Positions 26,001-35,807 of a DNA stretch of 64,000 bases are shown here, piece after piece (the stretch's first letter is position 1; every line of letters starts with the position of its first letter). This stretch comes from Opisthorchis felineus (Eukaryota; Platyhelminthes; Trematoda; Opisthorchiida; Opisthorchiidae), in the NCBI GenBank assembly GCA_004794785.1, contig SJOL01002903.1, positions 1 through 64,000 on the forward strand, given 5' to 3'. A program made the position numbers and the translations under genes. The notes under the pieces were generated by a model, which had not been told where the DNA came from, did no database searches, and was given only the letters and a program-made list of their open reading frames with translations.

Positions 26001-26137
26001 AGATAAAAGCGGGTGCGTCAAACGAATACCACGACACTCTGAACTTGTGGTCTGAAAAGAAGGTAAGTGTTGCTGCAAAGCATACAATCAATCTCTTAGG
26101 CCAAACAACAAAATGTTTGAAGGAATGCGTGGTAAGT
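20050..26137. other. Gene-free stretch with scattered repeats
   Basis: No coding exon is recognised. It contains a SINE family 2 copy (22180-22300), a short GAT repeat (23119-23137) and AT-rich single-copy-like sequence. An open minus frame at 25384-25578 ends IDKEIKAEDILE before a stop and could be a terminal exon, but nothing supports it beyond openness. Confidence 0.4.
22180..22300 (-). mobile_element. SINE family 2 copy, reverse orientation
   Basis: The plus-strand text gaggtttcgtcctgtatgtg, then aagtcgatctatgctgaaaa and gccgagaggcaatgtacggt, aligns with 17739-17800. It is the reverse complement of the family 2 consensus. The end near the tRNA-like head is lost. Confidence 0.55.
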
Positions 26138-26463
26138 CATTTCACTCTACTGTCTACTACGATAACAGTGTAGAGGAACTTGAAGAGGAAGTGGCTCTTA
26201 TGGCCATATCAAACCAAAAGCAATAGGATTAGTTATGGTTGCAAACTATACATTTTTATCACGAAGCAATTCCGCTAAGCCCAGAATTTTCAGGTCATGA
26301 ATTTGGGTCTATGGCTTGAGGCAAAAGGGGCAAAGTTATGGAGAATTTAATAACAAAACAATGGAGATAAAACACCAAATCAGGATTTTGGGAACAAAGC
26401 ATCTTGATACGTCTCACTTGACCCAGTAAGATGCAGATTTGCTGCCACAAATATACGACATTA
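26138..26463 (+). repeat. 326-bp direct repeat, copy 1
   Basis: This is the first of two copies at a constant offset of 542 bp, with no indels and four mismatches that I can see (26144, 26160, 26162 and one near 26219). It ends exactly at the ambiguous base 26464. The content is not recognisable as coding. Confidence 0.9.
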
Positions 26464-26504
26464 NTAGATAGATAGATAGATAGATTAGATAGATAGATAG
26501 ATAG
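26464..26504. repeat. Ambiguous base plus TAGA/GATA microsatellite
   Basis: One N is followed by ten tagata-type tetramer units with one irregular unit (gattag). It separates the two direct-repeat copies. The N marks uncertain assembly. Confidence 0.9.
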
Positions 26505-26679
26505 TTTCTTGGTTAGCTGGTAGATGGTGAGGTTTGTGGGGCGCATATGTACCTAGGTCACTCGCCGAATAAATAGAAATTCATTCACATATTACGGTCA
26601 TCAGAATTCATGAAATGAAGCACGAGTGCTAAAAGCGGTTTATTATGTTTGTTTGAGCTGATGCCTCCTCGTGACACGA

Positions 26680-27005
26680 CATTTCGCTCTACTGTCTACT
26701 ATGCTAACAGTGTAGAGGAACTTGAAGAGGAAGTGGCTCTTATGGCCATATCAAACCAAACGCAATAGGATTAGTTATGGTTGCAAACTATACATTTTTA
26801 TCACGAAGCAATTCCGCTAAGCCCAGAATTTTCAGGTCATGAATTTGGGTCTATGGCTTGAGGCAAAAGGGGCAAAGTTATGGAGAATTTAATAACAAAA
26901 CAATGGAGATAAAACACCAAATCAGGATTTTGGGAACAAAGCATCTTGATACGTCTCACTTGACCCAGTAAGATGCAGATTTGCTGCCACAAATATACGA
27001 CATTA
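26680..27005 (+). repeat. 326-bp direct repeat, copy 2
   Basis: This is the second copy of 26138-26463. The flanks differ on both sides (gtgacacga before, ggcggcaagc after), so the unit has defined edges rather than being part of a long tandem array. Confidence 0.9.
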
Positions 27006-29613
27006 GGCGGCAAGCTCTACAAATATAATCGACATCTTAGTTGTTTCCACTCTGGAAGTCAACCAGTTATCACCAAGAAGGTTGAATCTATTTTTTAAAT
27101 TTCAGTTATTCATAAACTAAAATTCAGTTTACTATGCCGAAAGGATTTCAACTGGATTCCTTTTAGTCTTACCCCTTTTTAGGAAGGTTTATCAGCCTTG
27201 TCTGAGTTTCACGTAAAATAAAGATTAATAAGGAAAATGGTTCTCGCTACCCTAACATTCGGTTGACCAAAGGAGTCCTCTAGTCTGCTTTTTACCTAAG
27301 TTTATGTTTGGATACATGCAACTAATCCGGAGAGGGAACTAGCTGCATCGCAGACAAGTGAAACTCGTAGTCAGCCCCCACCCATCTTCATTCTGTGAGC
27401 GGTCACCTACGGCGAAAATTCCTTCGTACTACCAACGAACAAAAAGTAAATCGGAAGGAAGAACATTTCCCATGACGTGTGAAACTTCCAGTCCAGAAGC
27501 CAGTCAACACATGATCAGATTATACCAATTCCGTTACTGAGTGATTAGTGGCATTTTATCCTGCCTTAGTGCGAACCCATCACATTGCTGGTTAGCTGCC
27601 TCTGGCTGAAAATTTTAGTCTTCAACTACTAGCCTGGAGGTCTCCAGTTCGAATCTTCCTGGAGATTCGTGAGACGTAAACTGCTGATGATTCGCAACAA
27701 GGTTGAAACAACTGTACAGTGTTTCTCGGCCTTTCGGTATAGACTGGTTTCACTTACAGAATTGCCTCTCGATCGAAAAAGCCAATGTTTAACACTCAAC
27801 AGTCCAGCTTGCTTCAACCTATGTTTCCTTATATTCAAGGTAGTTTATTTGAAGGCGAAAATACAAAATAACAAATTTCATTTTCTTGCAGTCATCAATA
27901 TTCCTGACATTTTATTTAGGCCTCAATTTTATTCCTCGTATTGAGTAGAAACTAATCCGTATATCCTGTCACATTTAACTAAAATTTCATTTTTTTCCCA
28001 GTATGCCCATATTCAAAACAAAAAGTTTGCTACTCAGTAATTTTTATTTCTTCCAGCAGAATAGAATGAAAGCATCTACAGTCGATTACACAACGCTTTT
28101 TGTTTTGTTCTGTTCTACGTTTGAGGACACTGCACAAGCATGTGGAGAAGCTGAAGACAGAGAGGTGTAATAGTAATCCCTGGGTTATTTGCATATTTTC
28201 TAGTCAGCAACTTACTTTACAAAACCTTCCTCAAAATCCAATAGAAGTCAATAACTGGTCAAGTTTTTGTGACCTACTAATCAGGGGCCAATTGAGAGTC
28301 CCATTTTCATCCAAATCTTTCCGAATAAAGTTTATCAATGAAGCGAAATGGAACAATGAAAACGTATCGTGACAACACCTGGTGCTTAGTTACAGATAAA
28401 ACAACTTCTGGTTTTTTATTCATAATAAAATTATAAGTGAAGTAAATCATTTCAAAGACAGATGCTTTTGTCAAAAAATTCAAGGGAGTTCCTTAGGTTA
28501 TGTAGGACTGGATAATGTCCAACAAGATGAAGAATACGCACCAATACGCCATCCACTGGCACGATGAACTCGTTGTGGACAAAATTACCTGGACGGCATG
28601 CCATCATTATGGGACGCCATACAGACGTGGGACGGCAGTGGCAACCTCCTTGAGTGTCTCAAATAAACTCGAACTGATTACACGGAAACCCAGTTGCAAA
28701 CGTAGACCGTTAATAATCTGATGTCTAATGTATTCGGTTTTGTTTCTTTCATCGTGCACGGTTACAAATTTCCCGCTATATGCGCGAATTGCCTACAGTT
28801 TATCGATCAAATCCACTTTACTTGGAACGGGGATTCCAGAGCCTTCAGCAGGAGATTGGGGTTTTGTGCATTCTGAGTTCTCGTAAAGTGAGCTACGGGG
28901 TGTCCACGATATTGACAACAACAGTTAACGAAGGCTAACATAACATTTTTCAGTTCACCATCACCATGAGGTCATGGTTTGAAAAAACACTTTAAAACTG
29001 CCCATTTCACCCTATTTGGATTTAAAGCCGCCATTTAAGAGTTAGAACTCTAACCAGTGAAGTGCTTAATTGTAAACCAAAATGACTGTGAACCAACCTA
29101 CTGGACGGGGTTGGGAAAAAGGATCGAGGTGTTGTCATGCCTCATTTTCGACCCAGTAACTGGAATCTCTTTTGTGTCTTGGTAACCTCCCTGCAGTCCA
29201 GAACTTCTCCATTGGCGTAGTCTTCTAGGCCTTGGACGGACCCATGGCGTTCAGTAGTGTTCAGCTCGAATTCCGAAGTTCCAAAGCGCACGATGACACT
29301 GTAATTTCATGCTTCAATGATGAGTGTCATACCGTTGAGATAAGTCTACTAAACCACGTGCAATCAGGTACAATTATTTAGATCTACACCTGGTCACAAC
29401 GTCAGCAACTCAGGTGGAGAAAATGAAAAGCGGGCTCAACTCCTCCGCTTTGAGGGAAAACCTAAGGGTTTTCCACTTACTGAATGTAGCCGTATCTTTA
29501 GTACGAACAATACTGAATGCGGTCACAACTGTTTCCAGGCTGCCAGAGTATTTGATTGGTGACTTCAGCCATCACTATGATTGATGATGACTGCGATATA
29601 GAACATATCGACT
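27006..29613. other. Gene-free stretch with one SINE
   Basis: Apart from the SINE at 27600-27790 there is no recognised feature. Open plus-strand frames at 28100-28372 and 28515-28721 show no motif or splice context. Confidence 0.4.
27600..27790 (+). mobile_element. SINE family 2, best copy
   Basis: A tRNA-like head with B-box-like ccagttcgaatct (about 27646-27658) is followed by the body ggagattcgtgagacgtaaa, ctgctgatgattcgcaacaa and ggttgaaacaactgtacagt, then tctcggcctttcggtataga. It is the least decayed of five copies and defines the family. Open frames across it in both strands are incidental. Confidence 0.7.
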
Positions 29614-30270
29614 TTGAAAACTGAAAAACTGGCTTCCAGCTTCCTTATAATAAAGTCCACCATTGAGAAGGAAATTATGACTGACTGTCCCGCTTTGCTG
29701 AGCCCCCCGCTCGGTGGCAGATTCGGTCACTGCAACAGACATCGTGTGAAAATAAGGCTTGTAGCCAACAGTGCGTTAGCTTTATCAGCTGATGTTCCTT
29801 TGAAACAGGAACAAAACTGGGTTGGGCATCTGAAGTCAAGAGCTAGAGAGCTATGTTCATCAAATATTTCGCAGGAAGAACTGGAGCTATTGTGCATCAT
29901 ACCTTTGAGTTTTATCCAGCCAGATCTTAAAATAGTGGCCTCAGAACACTCCATTATTGACATTAGGAAGAAAACTCTACCGTTCCTCAATCTGTCCATG
30001 ATTGAAACTATAAATGATATAAAAGTATGTTGGCCTAATAAAGGCACTGTGCTACACTTTACACTGCCAAGATTGAGTGGTTTTTCGGCTCGCTCCCTAA
30101 TTCTGCCGAATAACAAGCCACTTGTGTTCATTTTACTCGTGGTTAGTTACTCCTTCAGGCCTGTCTGTGATACTTCTTATGTCAGTCGCACAACACTCAG
30201 CTTATCGGCCAAGCTTATCAGTTTAGCCTGCAGGGACGTTGGACGGAACACTTTCTTGGTACCAGCATAG
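29614..30270 (+). CDS. Long open frame of unknown identity
   Basis: This is the longest uninterrupted frame in the window (218 codons from a TTG; first in-frame ATG at 29677). Residues include WVGHLKSRARELCSSNISQE and PSFLNLSMIETINDIK-like stretches, with no family motif I know. A donor-like gtatgt follows NDIK near 30024, so it could be an exon. The opposite strand is also open from an ATG at 30131 with a good context (gtaaaATGa) to 29727. I cannot tell which strand is coding, if either. No retrotransposon signature is visible. Confidence 0.25.
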   Translation: MKTEKLASSFLIIKSTIEKEIMTDCPALLSPPLGGRFGHCNRHRVKIRLVANSALALSADVPLKQEQNWVGHLKSRARELCSSNISQEELELLCIIPLSFIQPDLKIVASEHSIIDIRKKTLPFLNLSMIETINDIKVCWPNKGTVLHFTLPRLSGFSARSLILPNNKPLVFILLVVSYSFRPVCDTSYVSRTTLSLSAKLISLACRDVGRNTFLVPA

Positions 30271-32482
30271 GGTCACCTAAAGCGTCGTCATCATGGCCAC
30301 AGAGTAAATAAGAATATTGGTTTTAAAGCTATGTGTACAGTCCTTCTTTAGGTGTCAAAATATGCTCACACATGTAACCTAGAAACAGATAACAGGTATC
30401 CGGTCTTTGCAAACACCAGGCAAAACAACGATCTTCTGCCAAAATGGCTACATGTTTGGGGTAGGGCTAATGGGCCTGAAGGCCCAGCAATAGCCTGACA
30501 GCACTTCGTATCCACTTACGTACCATTTATGTAAGCACCTGAGTTAGGCCAGTTGAAGTCTTCTCAATTTCGTTTGTCTGTTTTTCCTACATATGCGAGA
30601 TGGGCATGCATTTCAGACTGATCGCGTGCATAAAAAAACCAAGTTATCCCGTATGTACTTTGCTTTCACAGTTTTTCGACTTACCTCATTTATTTGGTTG
30701 CTTATGTCCTTCGGCTCATATCTGAACCTGAGCTCATAGGCGACATGCTGTTGCTACGCTCGTTTTTAAATAAACTACTATGAAAGTGTGAGTAACACAG
30801 AATTCTGAATGAATGATGGCCAAGTGGTTAACTGATCTGTTAGGTTGTGCTCATGGTCCTGGTGATTAACAGATTTTCAATAAGTAAACCAGTGCTCTGA
30901 AGAAGTGCACCCAAAATAAGTATTTCTATCCAGACTTTCAACAGTTGCCATATCCGATATAGGCAGTAGCATCCATGGCAAGCGAATGCCGTTGGTGCTA
31001 TGCAGCTTGCAGGTACTTTCGACATAATGGTCCTTCTGGGCAGAAAACTTCACGGGATAGCTGTTTGCGACCACTAAATTTTTTATCCGGTCCAAAATGC
31101 ATTAAAACTGGTGGGTAAGTCGATAGTTTCTCCCTAGGAAATCCGAACTGGCACGTTTAATTGGTCACAAACCAATTCCACGAAGGCCGCCCACCGCGTA
31201 TAGTTCAATAAGTCCATCTAGAGAAAGAAACGTTGATCCAAATTCTGATTTATTGAAATAGCACTAAGTGTGTGTGACATCCAGCTGCGTATTTGACGTA
31301 GCACACCTAAGAGATTCTTTACTCAGTGCATGTATAGTGATAATAATAAAGAAGTGGTTTGAATTCCGAGGTTGAAGGATTGGTGGTACTATATCCTTTA
31401 AAAGCTTGAGTTATTCACATTGCTGACTAGTTACTGGTGGCCCAGCGCTTATACCGGTAGGTCAGTAGCTCGAAACTCTCTGGAGATTCGTGAGATACAT
31501 ACTGCTGATGATGCTCAATAAGGAAAACCAGTTGTACAGTGTCCCTTGGATCTTTGATATAGACTGATTTAAACTGCAACATGAAAGTTAGGCTGAAATT
31601 TTCATATCTTATAATATCAAAGACCAAACTAATCTTCACTCATGTTTATTACTTCGCATTGACAAACAGATTTGTTCCAACAGACTGTTTTTGTTAAACC
31701 GGAAGCTATACACGGTGAGGTACGATATACGTAATGTGGAAAACTGCCTAAAGGTGCTTAGTCAATCCTGGTTTATCAATTTGACTCACTAAATTCTTCA
31801 AGCTGTGGTGTTATTCACTGTCCTCAAAATCAGAAGTCCAGAAAAGGCATCATTAGGTGTTATTTCCTAATAGCTTACCCAGAATTAAGTAACTGCGGCT
31901 TTTTCTTAACTAAAACTGTATATTCCTCACAGGCAAAACGCTAAGTTATAACATGTACGACGCTACAGTTTTAGATGACAATGAGGATGAGAGCTAGGCA
32001 TTCTACCCGCTACGTCCAAGCAATACAGTAGACTCAGCTTGAACTGACCTCATGTGGAAACGATTTTCCCCGAAATCCTAATTTTGTCGCAGTTGGAACC
32101 CCCAAAAGCATAAAATTCCCATAGCAGAACCCTCATTTAAAATTGTGCAAATGATATATGCCGTGGATTTTCTTCGATGATGACCGAACCCGAATCCAGT
32201 ACTTTCCCTATTTGTGCCAACGGGAATAAATGCTGAAGAAGGGATTCGAAATTGAAATTAGTTCAAATTGCAAGTGTAGCCTCCTCGAGTAAAAAACTGA
32301 ACAACACAATTCTAGGACGTCTTGGGTTTGACTTCATATAACCTATACTTCAGTGCGAATGATTGTCTGACTTCCTACTGAGCCCAAGGTTCGGTATTGC
32401 AAAAGTATGTTTGAAGTTGACAGGTTATTTTCAAAAACAGAATCGATTAGGTGAGCGCTCATAAATCGGTAATCCAATCTAA
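30271..32482. other. Gene-free stretch with one SINE
   Basis: It contains the SINE family 2 copy at 31430-31590 and no recognised exon. If the 3' exon model of the EGF/TSP1 gene is right, its 3' UTR begins just below 32483. Confidence 0.35.
31430..31590 (+). mobile_element. SINE family 2 copy
   Basis: It carries ctctggagattcgtgagata, catactgctgatgatgctca and gttgtacagtgtcccttgga in the family order, ending near tttgatatagactgatttaa. The head ggcccagcgcttataccggt is a decayed tRNA-like segment. Confidence 0.65.
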
Positions 32483-32725
32483 TCAAAGTCTTTCTGGCAT
32501 AATAGGAGACGCTCTGTGAATAACAATAGCAGCGGCTTTCTGTTTCCTCTTTTCGACTGCTCTGATGATTGGGTTTGCGAATACATACCAAGATAGAAAA
32601 CTGCCGCACAACTGAAAAGATAAAACAAAAACAAGACAAAGGAGTTTCATCAGGCAAACTACACCAGTCACTAAAAATACACCCATCATAGTTTTATTGG
32701 GTCTACGAATTTTAGTTGAATGAGT
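32483..32725 (-). CDS. Candidate last two exons of the EGF/TSP1 gene: membrane anchor and tail
   Basis: A strong acceptor (a long T-rich tract ending ttttcag) precedes 32611-32483, which reads LCGSFLSWYVFANPIIRAVE, then KRKQKAAAIVIHR and a stop. A second exon at 32725-32663 ends MMGVFLVTG, in phase 0 on both sides. Joined across a 51-nt intron (32612-32662), the two make a single hydrophobic segment, MGVFLVTG plus LCGSFLSWYVFA, then a basic stop-transfer stretch. Both are phase-compatible with exon 6 (ending at 38871). The acceptor at 32726 is weak. The last exon is also open in another frame to a stop at 32343, so frame and linkage are not certain. An extra exon between 32726 and 38870 may be missing, because the TSP1 unit lacks its last two cysteines. 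Confidence 0.4.
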   Translation of the reverse strand, partial: THSTKIRRPNKTMMGVFLVTGVVCLMKLLCLVFVLSFQLCGSFLSWYVFANPIIRAVEKRKQKAAAIVIHRASPIMPERL

Positions 32726-34800
32726 CTGTCGAAATTGGCACGGCCGGATTACCCGCCAACTTGGCAGTAAGTGCCATTACGGTTGATCTCAAACTATGGT
32801 TCCAGTCGAAACGTCATACGGCCTGGAAATGAGCTTCTACCAACTCCGATCAGGCATGTCAACCATACTGGACGGTTGCATGCATTACAGCGCTGTTGTG
32901 GAATTTGATCTTGAGGAATGACGGTCATTTTTCGGCACTAGAAAGTTTAGTGGAGGTAAAGAAAATAGTGTGATCTCTTGGTGGGAGTCGGTAAGTGAGA
33001 ATATCGATGAGCAAGTTGTTCGTTTAAAATACTAAGGCCGGCAATATGCTTAAGGTTACATCGGTTGAAGTTAGCCAGTGATCTTGCTAGACAATCTGGA
33101 AAATGAAGGTGCGATAGACATACTGTCCAGGTGACGAGTATTTCATTATGGTACTCAAGGCTTCTGTTTCTTCTCAGTAGCGAACTCTGTTCTAGTCTCT
33201 ATCCACCCACTCATAGTCAGTATCGCTGGTAGGAGGAGGGATGAATAAAACCTAAATCCTGGACAGCATTAGGTTAGATAGTAGTTCACAGTGTATTGGG
33301 GTCGTGCTTTGTAATGGTGTAATCTTAAACAGAAAGTGAGGATTGAAACCGCATTTGGGCCACCTAATATCAAGCGTACCCATAATCGATTCAGTAAGCA
33401 ACAAGTGCATAAATCTAAATTTATAAATTTCCTGGTGTCATTGCACCCTCAGTCTAGTGCGGCACATCACCAGGCGCAGTTTCAAACCCTCAGGCGAGCA
33501 CACAACCACCCCAAATGCACACATCGATGACTGACGTCCAGTCTGGACCATGTCGAACGAATAGCCAGCATCCGAAGCAGGCTTTTAGTTCTGTAGTGCA
33601 TGAATACTGAACACCTGGCATCCGCTTGTTCACTCTGGAAAGTGGTGATATCTGTAGGCCCAAGATGTCGATGGAGACCCGAGGAGAAAGGACCGATTAA
33701 CAAATACATAAAAGTCGGATGATGGTCAGCAGTCAGCCAGGGTGTGACGACATAAAAGTAATTGACGGTGTCCACTCCCTCCATGCCACTGCACTGTCAT
33801 GCGACGCACGCCATGCAGATTCCGGCAAATCACTAAATTCAACATCGTAATAGTCACTCCAAACTGCTTCTTTGGATGTGTGTGAATTTGTCTGTGAGGT
33901 TTAGTCGCTAAGTTAATTATGCAGAAATACAACTAACCAGCACAAAGTAAAAAAAAAGTGAGAATAAGAAAAAATGGTACTCAGTATGTAACAAGGCGTC
34001 TTCTGAGGACTGCACAGGACAGCGTTCTCGAATCTCTACCAGCTAGGGGAGAAATGTGATATCCTCTTCAAAGTTTGTCCTCTGCGCCATGGCCAAAATG
34101 TGCGTTTGCATCCAAACGTTCGACAATCTCAGCGATGCAAACGACTCTGTCCTGTCCTGACGGTACTCTCCAAAAAGCATAGTGAGAATTATACAGGGGA
34201 AATATCCCTCGACGGTGGATAAAAAGCCGGACAATCAGGCCATAGTTACAAAGTATGAGAAGGCGAAACTCTTCGATAAGCAACTCAAGACCGAAAGCTT
34301 GACTTCAAGGAATGAAAAGTGAAGAGAATTATGCAAGTATATTATTGATACTCATATTGTCAACGCGGAACTCCCATTGACTCAACCTTAGTTTTCACAC
34401 CAGTTGCTGCCAAATACTGGCATCCGAGTGACTGAATAGTGCAACTGAATTGCAATCTTTGACAGACACTTACAAACAAGGTACATGATGGGACAACCTA
34501 AGATGTAAGACATGAAACGTTTACTTATAGTGTGTAACAGCCTTGAATTGCGATCGGTTTCACACGATCGGACGACGAGCAAATTATTGCAGGAGAAGAC
34601 AGATGTCAACCAAAAAAAGGCAACATGAACATGCAGGTCATATTCTTGCAATCAAAGCTCTAGACGCCAACCTCCAAAGTGTCAAAATGCAGAATGAATC
34701 AAGTAATGGATTCGAGAATTCCAGGGAGACATTTATGCAGCTCTACATAGTCTTTGAAAACGCTCAAGTACCAGCCTTCAAAAGAAGCTTCCCGCATACA
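32726..34800. other. Intron or intergenic stretch, no recognised exon
   Basis: Open frames at 33482-33784 and 33726-33932 (minus) and 33336-33530 (plus) overlap each other and look like repeat debris rather than exons. The 34543-34806 frame has no motif. Confidence 0.35.
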
Positions 34801-34809
34801 TTATAAACT

Positions 34810-34970
34810 CCGACCTGCATTAATAAACGCCTATGCGACCTGGCACTCTCGAGCTGGAGATTTTCGCAGACTCGAAGCAGTTGCTCACGAGTGCCTACGG
34901 CGAATACTGAAAGTACACTGGAAGGACAGTGTACCTGTCTGTCTGCGTCGGAGGACTCTGTTATAATCAA
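34810..34970 (+). mobile_element. RTE-like LINE relic D, short C-terminal piece
   Basis: The reading RRLEAVAHECLRRILKVHWK (about 34871-34930), then DSVPVCLRRRTLL, matches the region downstream of the RT core in flatworm RTE elements, where D-x-RRL, C-L-RRIL and V-x-W-x-D are conserved. Only this fragment survives. Confidence 0.6.
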
Positions 34971-35339
34971 GCCGGTGGCACCCACACAACCTCCGCAAGC
35001 CAAATTCGAATTGTCAATACTCTCCCGGTTGTCTCTTTCTTACTCGCAATGACCCGTTCGCATTGCAAGACAAATGGAAATCCCTCGACGGTTAGGGTGA
35101 CACTGAACTATGGCATTAAACGACAGATCAGAAACTAGATGACACTCAGTTCGGACGTTGTTTCATGGCATCAGCAATTTTGAATATTCTTGGAAACCAC
35201 TCACAGTCCACCAGGACAAAGTCACTATAAAATAAAGTAAACTGTTACGAAGGCGAGCTCTCAAGAACAACTCAGAGAACCTGAAGCCCTAATTATAAAC
35301 TCCGGTGAATAAGGTGCATGTCGGAACTATTCATGTCGA

Positions 35340-35807
35340 TTGAAAAAGTTTTACCACGACATTCGGCAGACGTTTTGTGTTTTGTCGTTTGGTCACTCAG
35401 CCAGAAATAACAGATTATTTGGCAAAAACCAGCAGAAGTCAACCTTTACAAAAAAAATTGTGTATGAAGAGACAAAAACTAGTCCAAAACCTATCGTAGC
35501 TGCATATATTTCACCCAATCTCATGTGGATGCATTTCAGGTGTAAATCCTCCTTAACCCGGCCTTTGCTTTACGCAAACCTTAGTGAATCACCGGTCCCC
35601 CGGAAGGTCCGGATTACCTTTGAGCACTGCGCAGCGGTGCGGCCGGATAGTTTTTTACGCAATCCGAAACAGAGAGATCGTTTTATCGCGGTAATAATGA
35701 AAGAACTAAATACATCGATGTTGACAAAAAACAAAACGGTAAATGATGTGTGCACCTACATATATGGCGGTTATAACGCCGAAATAATACAGAGTTCCGT
35801 AATTTAA
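35340..35807 (+). CDS. Open frame of unknown identity (155 codons)
   Basis: The frame is open from a TTG and contains a second half that looks protein-like: KVRITFEHCAAVRPDSFLRN, then KQRDRFIAVIMKELN and a tyrosine-rich end before the stop. No family is recognised. A first in-frame ATG comes late (near 35523). It may be a decayed element or chance. Confidence 0.2.
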   Translation: MKKFYHDIRQTFCVLSFGHSARNNRLFGKNQQKSTFTKKIVYEETKTSPKPIVAAYISPNLMWMHFRCKSSLTRPLLYANLSESPVPRKVRITFEHCAAVRPDSFLRNPKQRDRFIAVIMKELNTSMLTKNKTVNDVCTYIYGGYNAEIIQSSVI

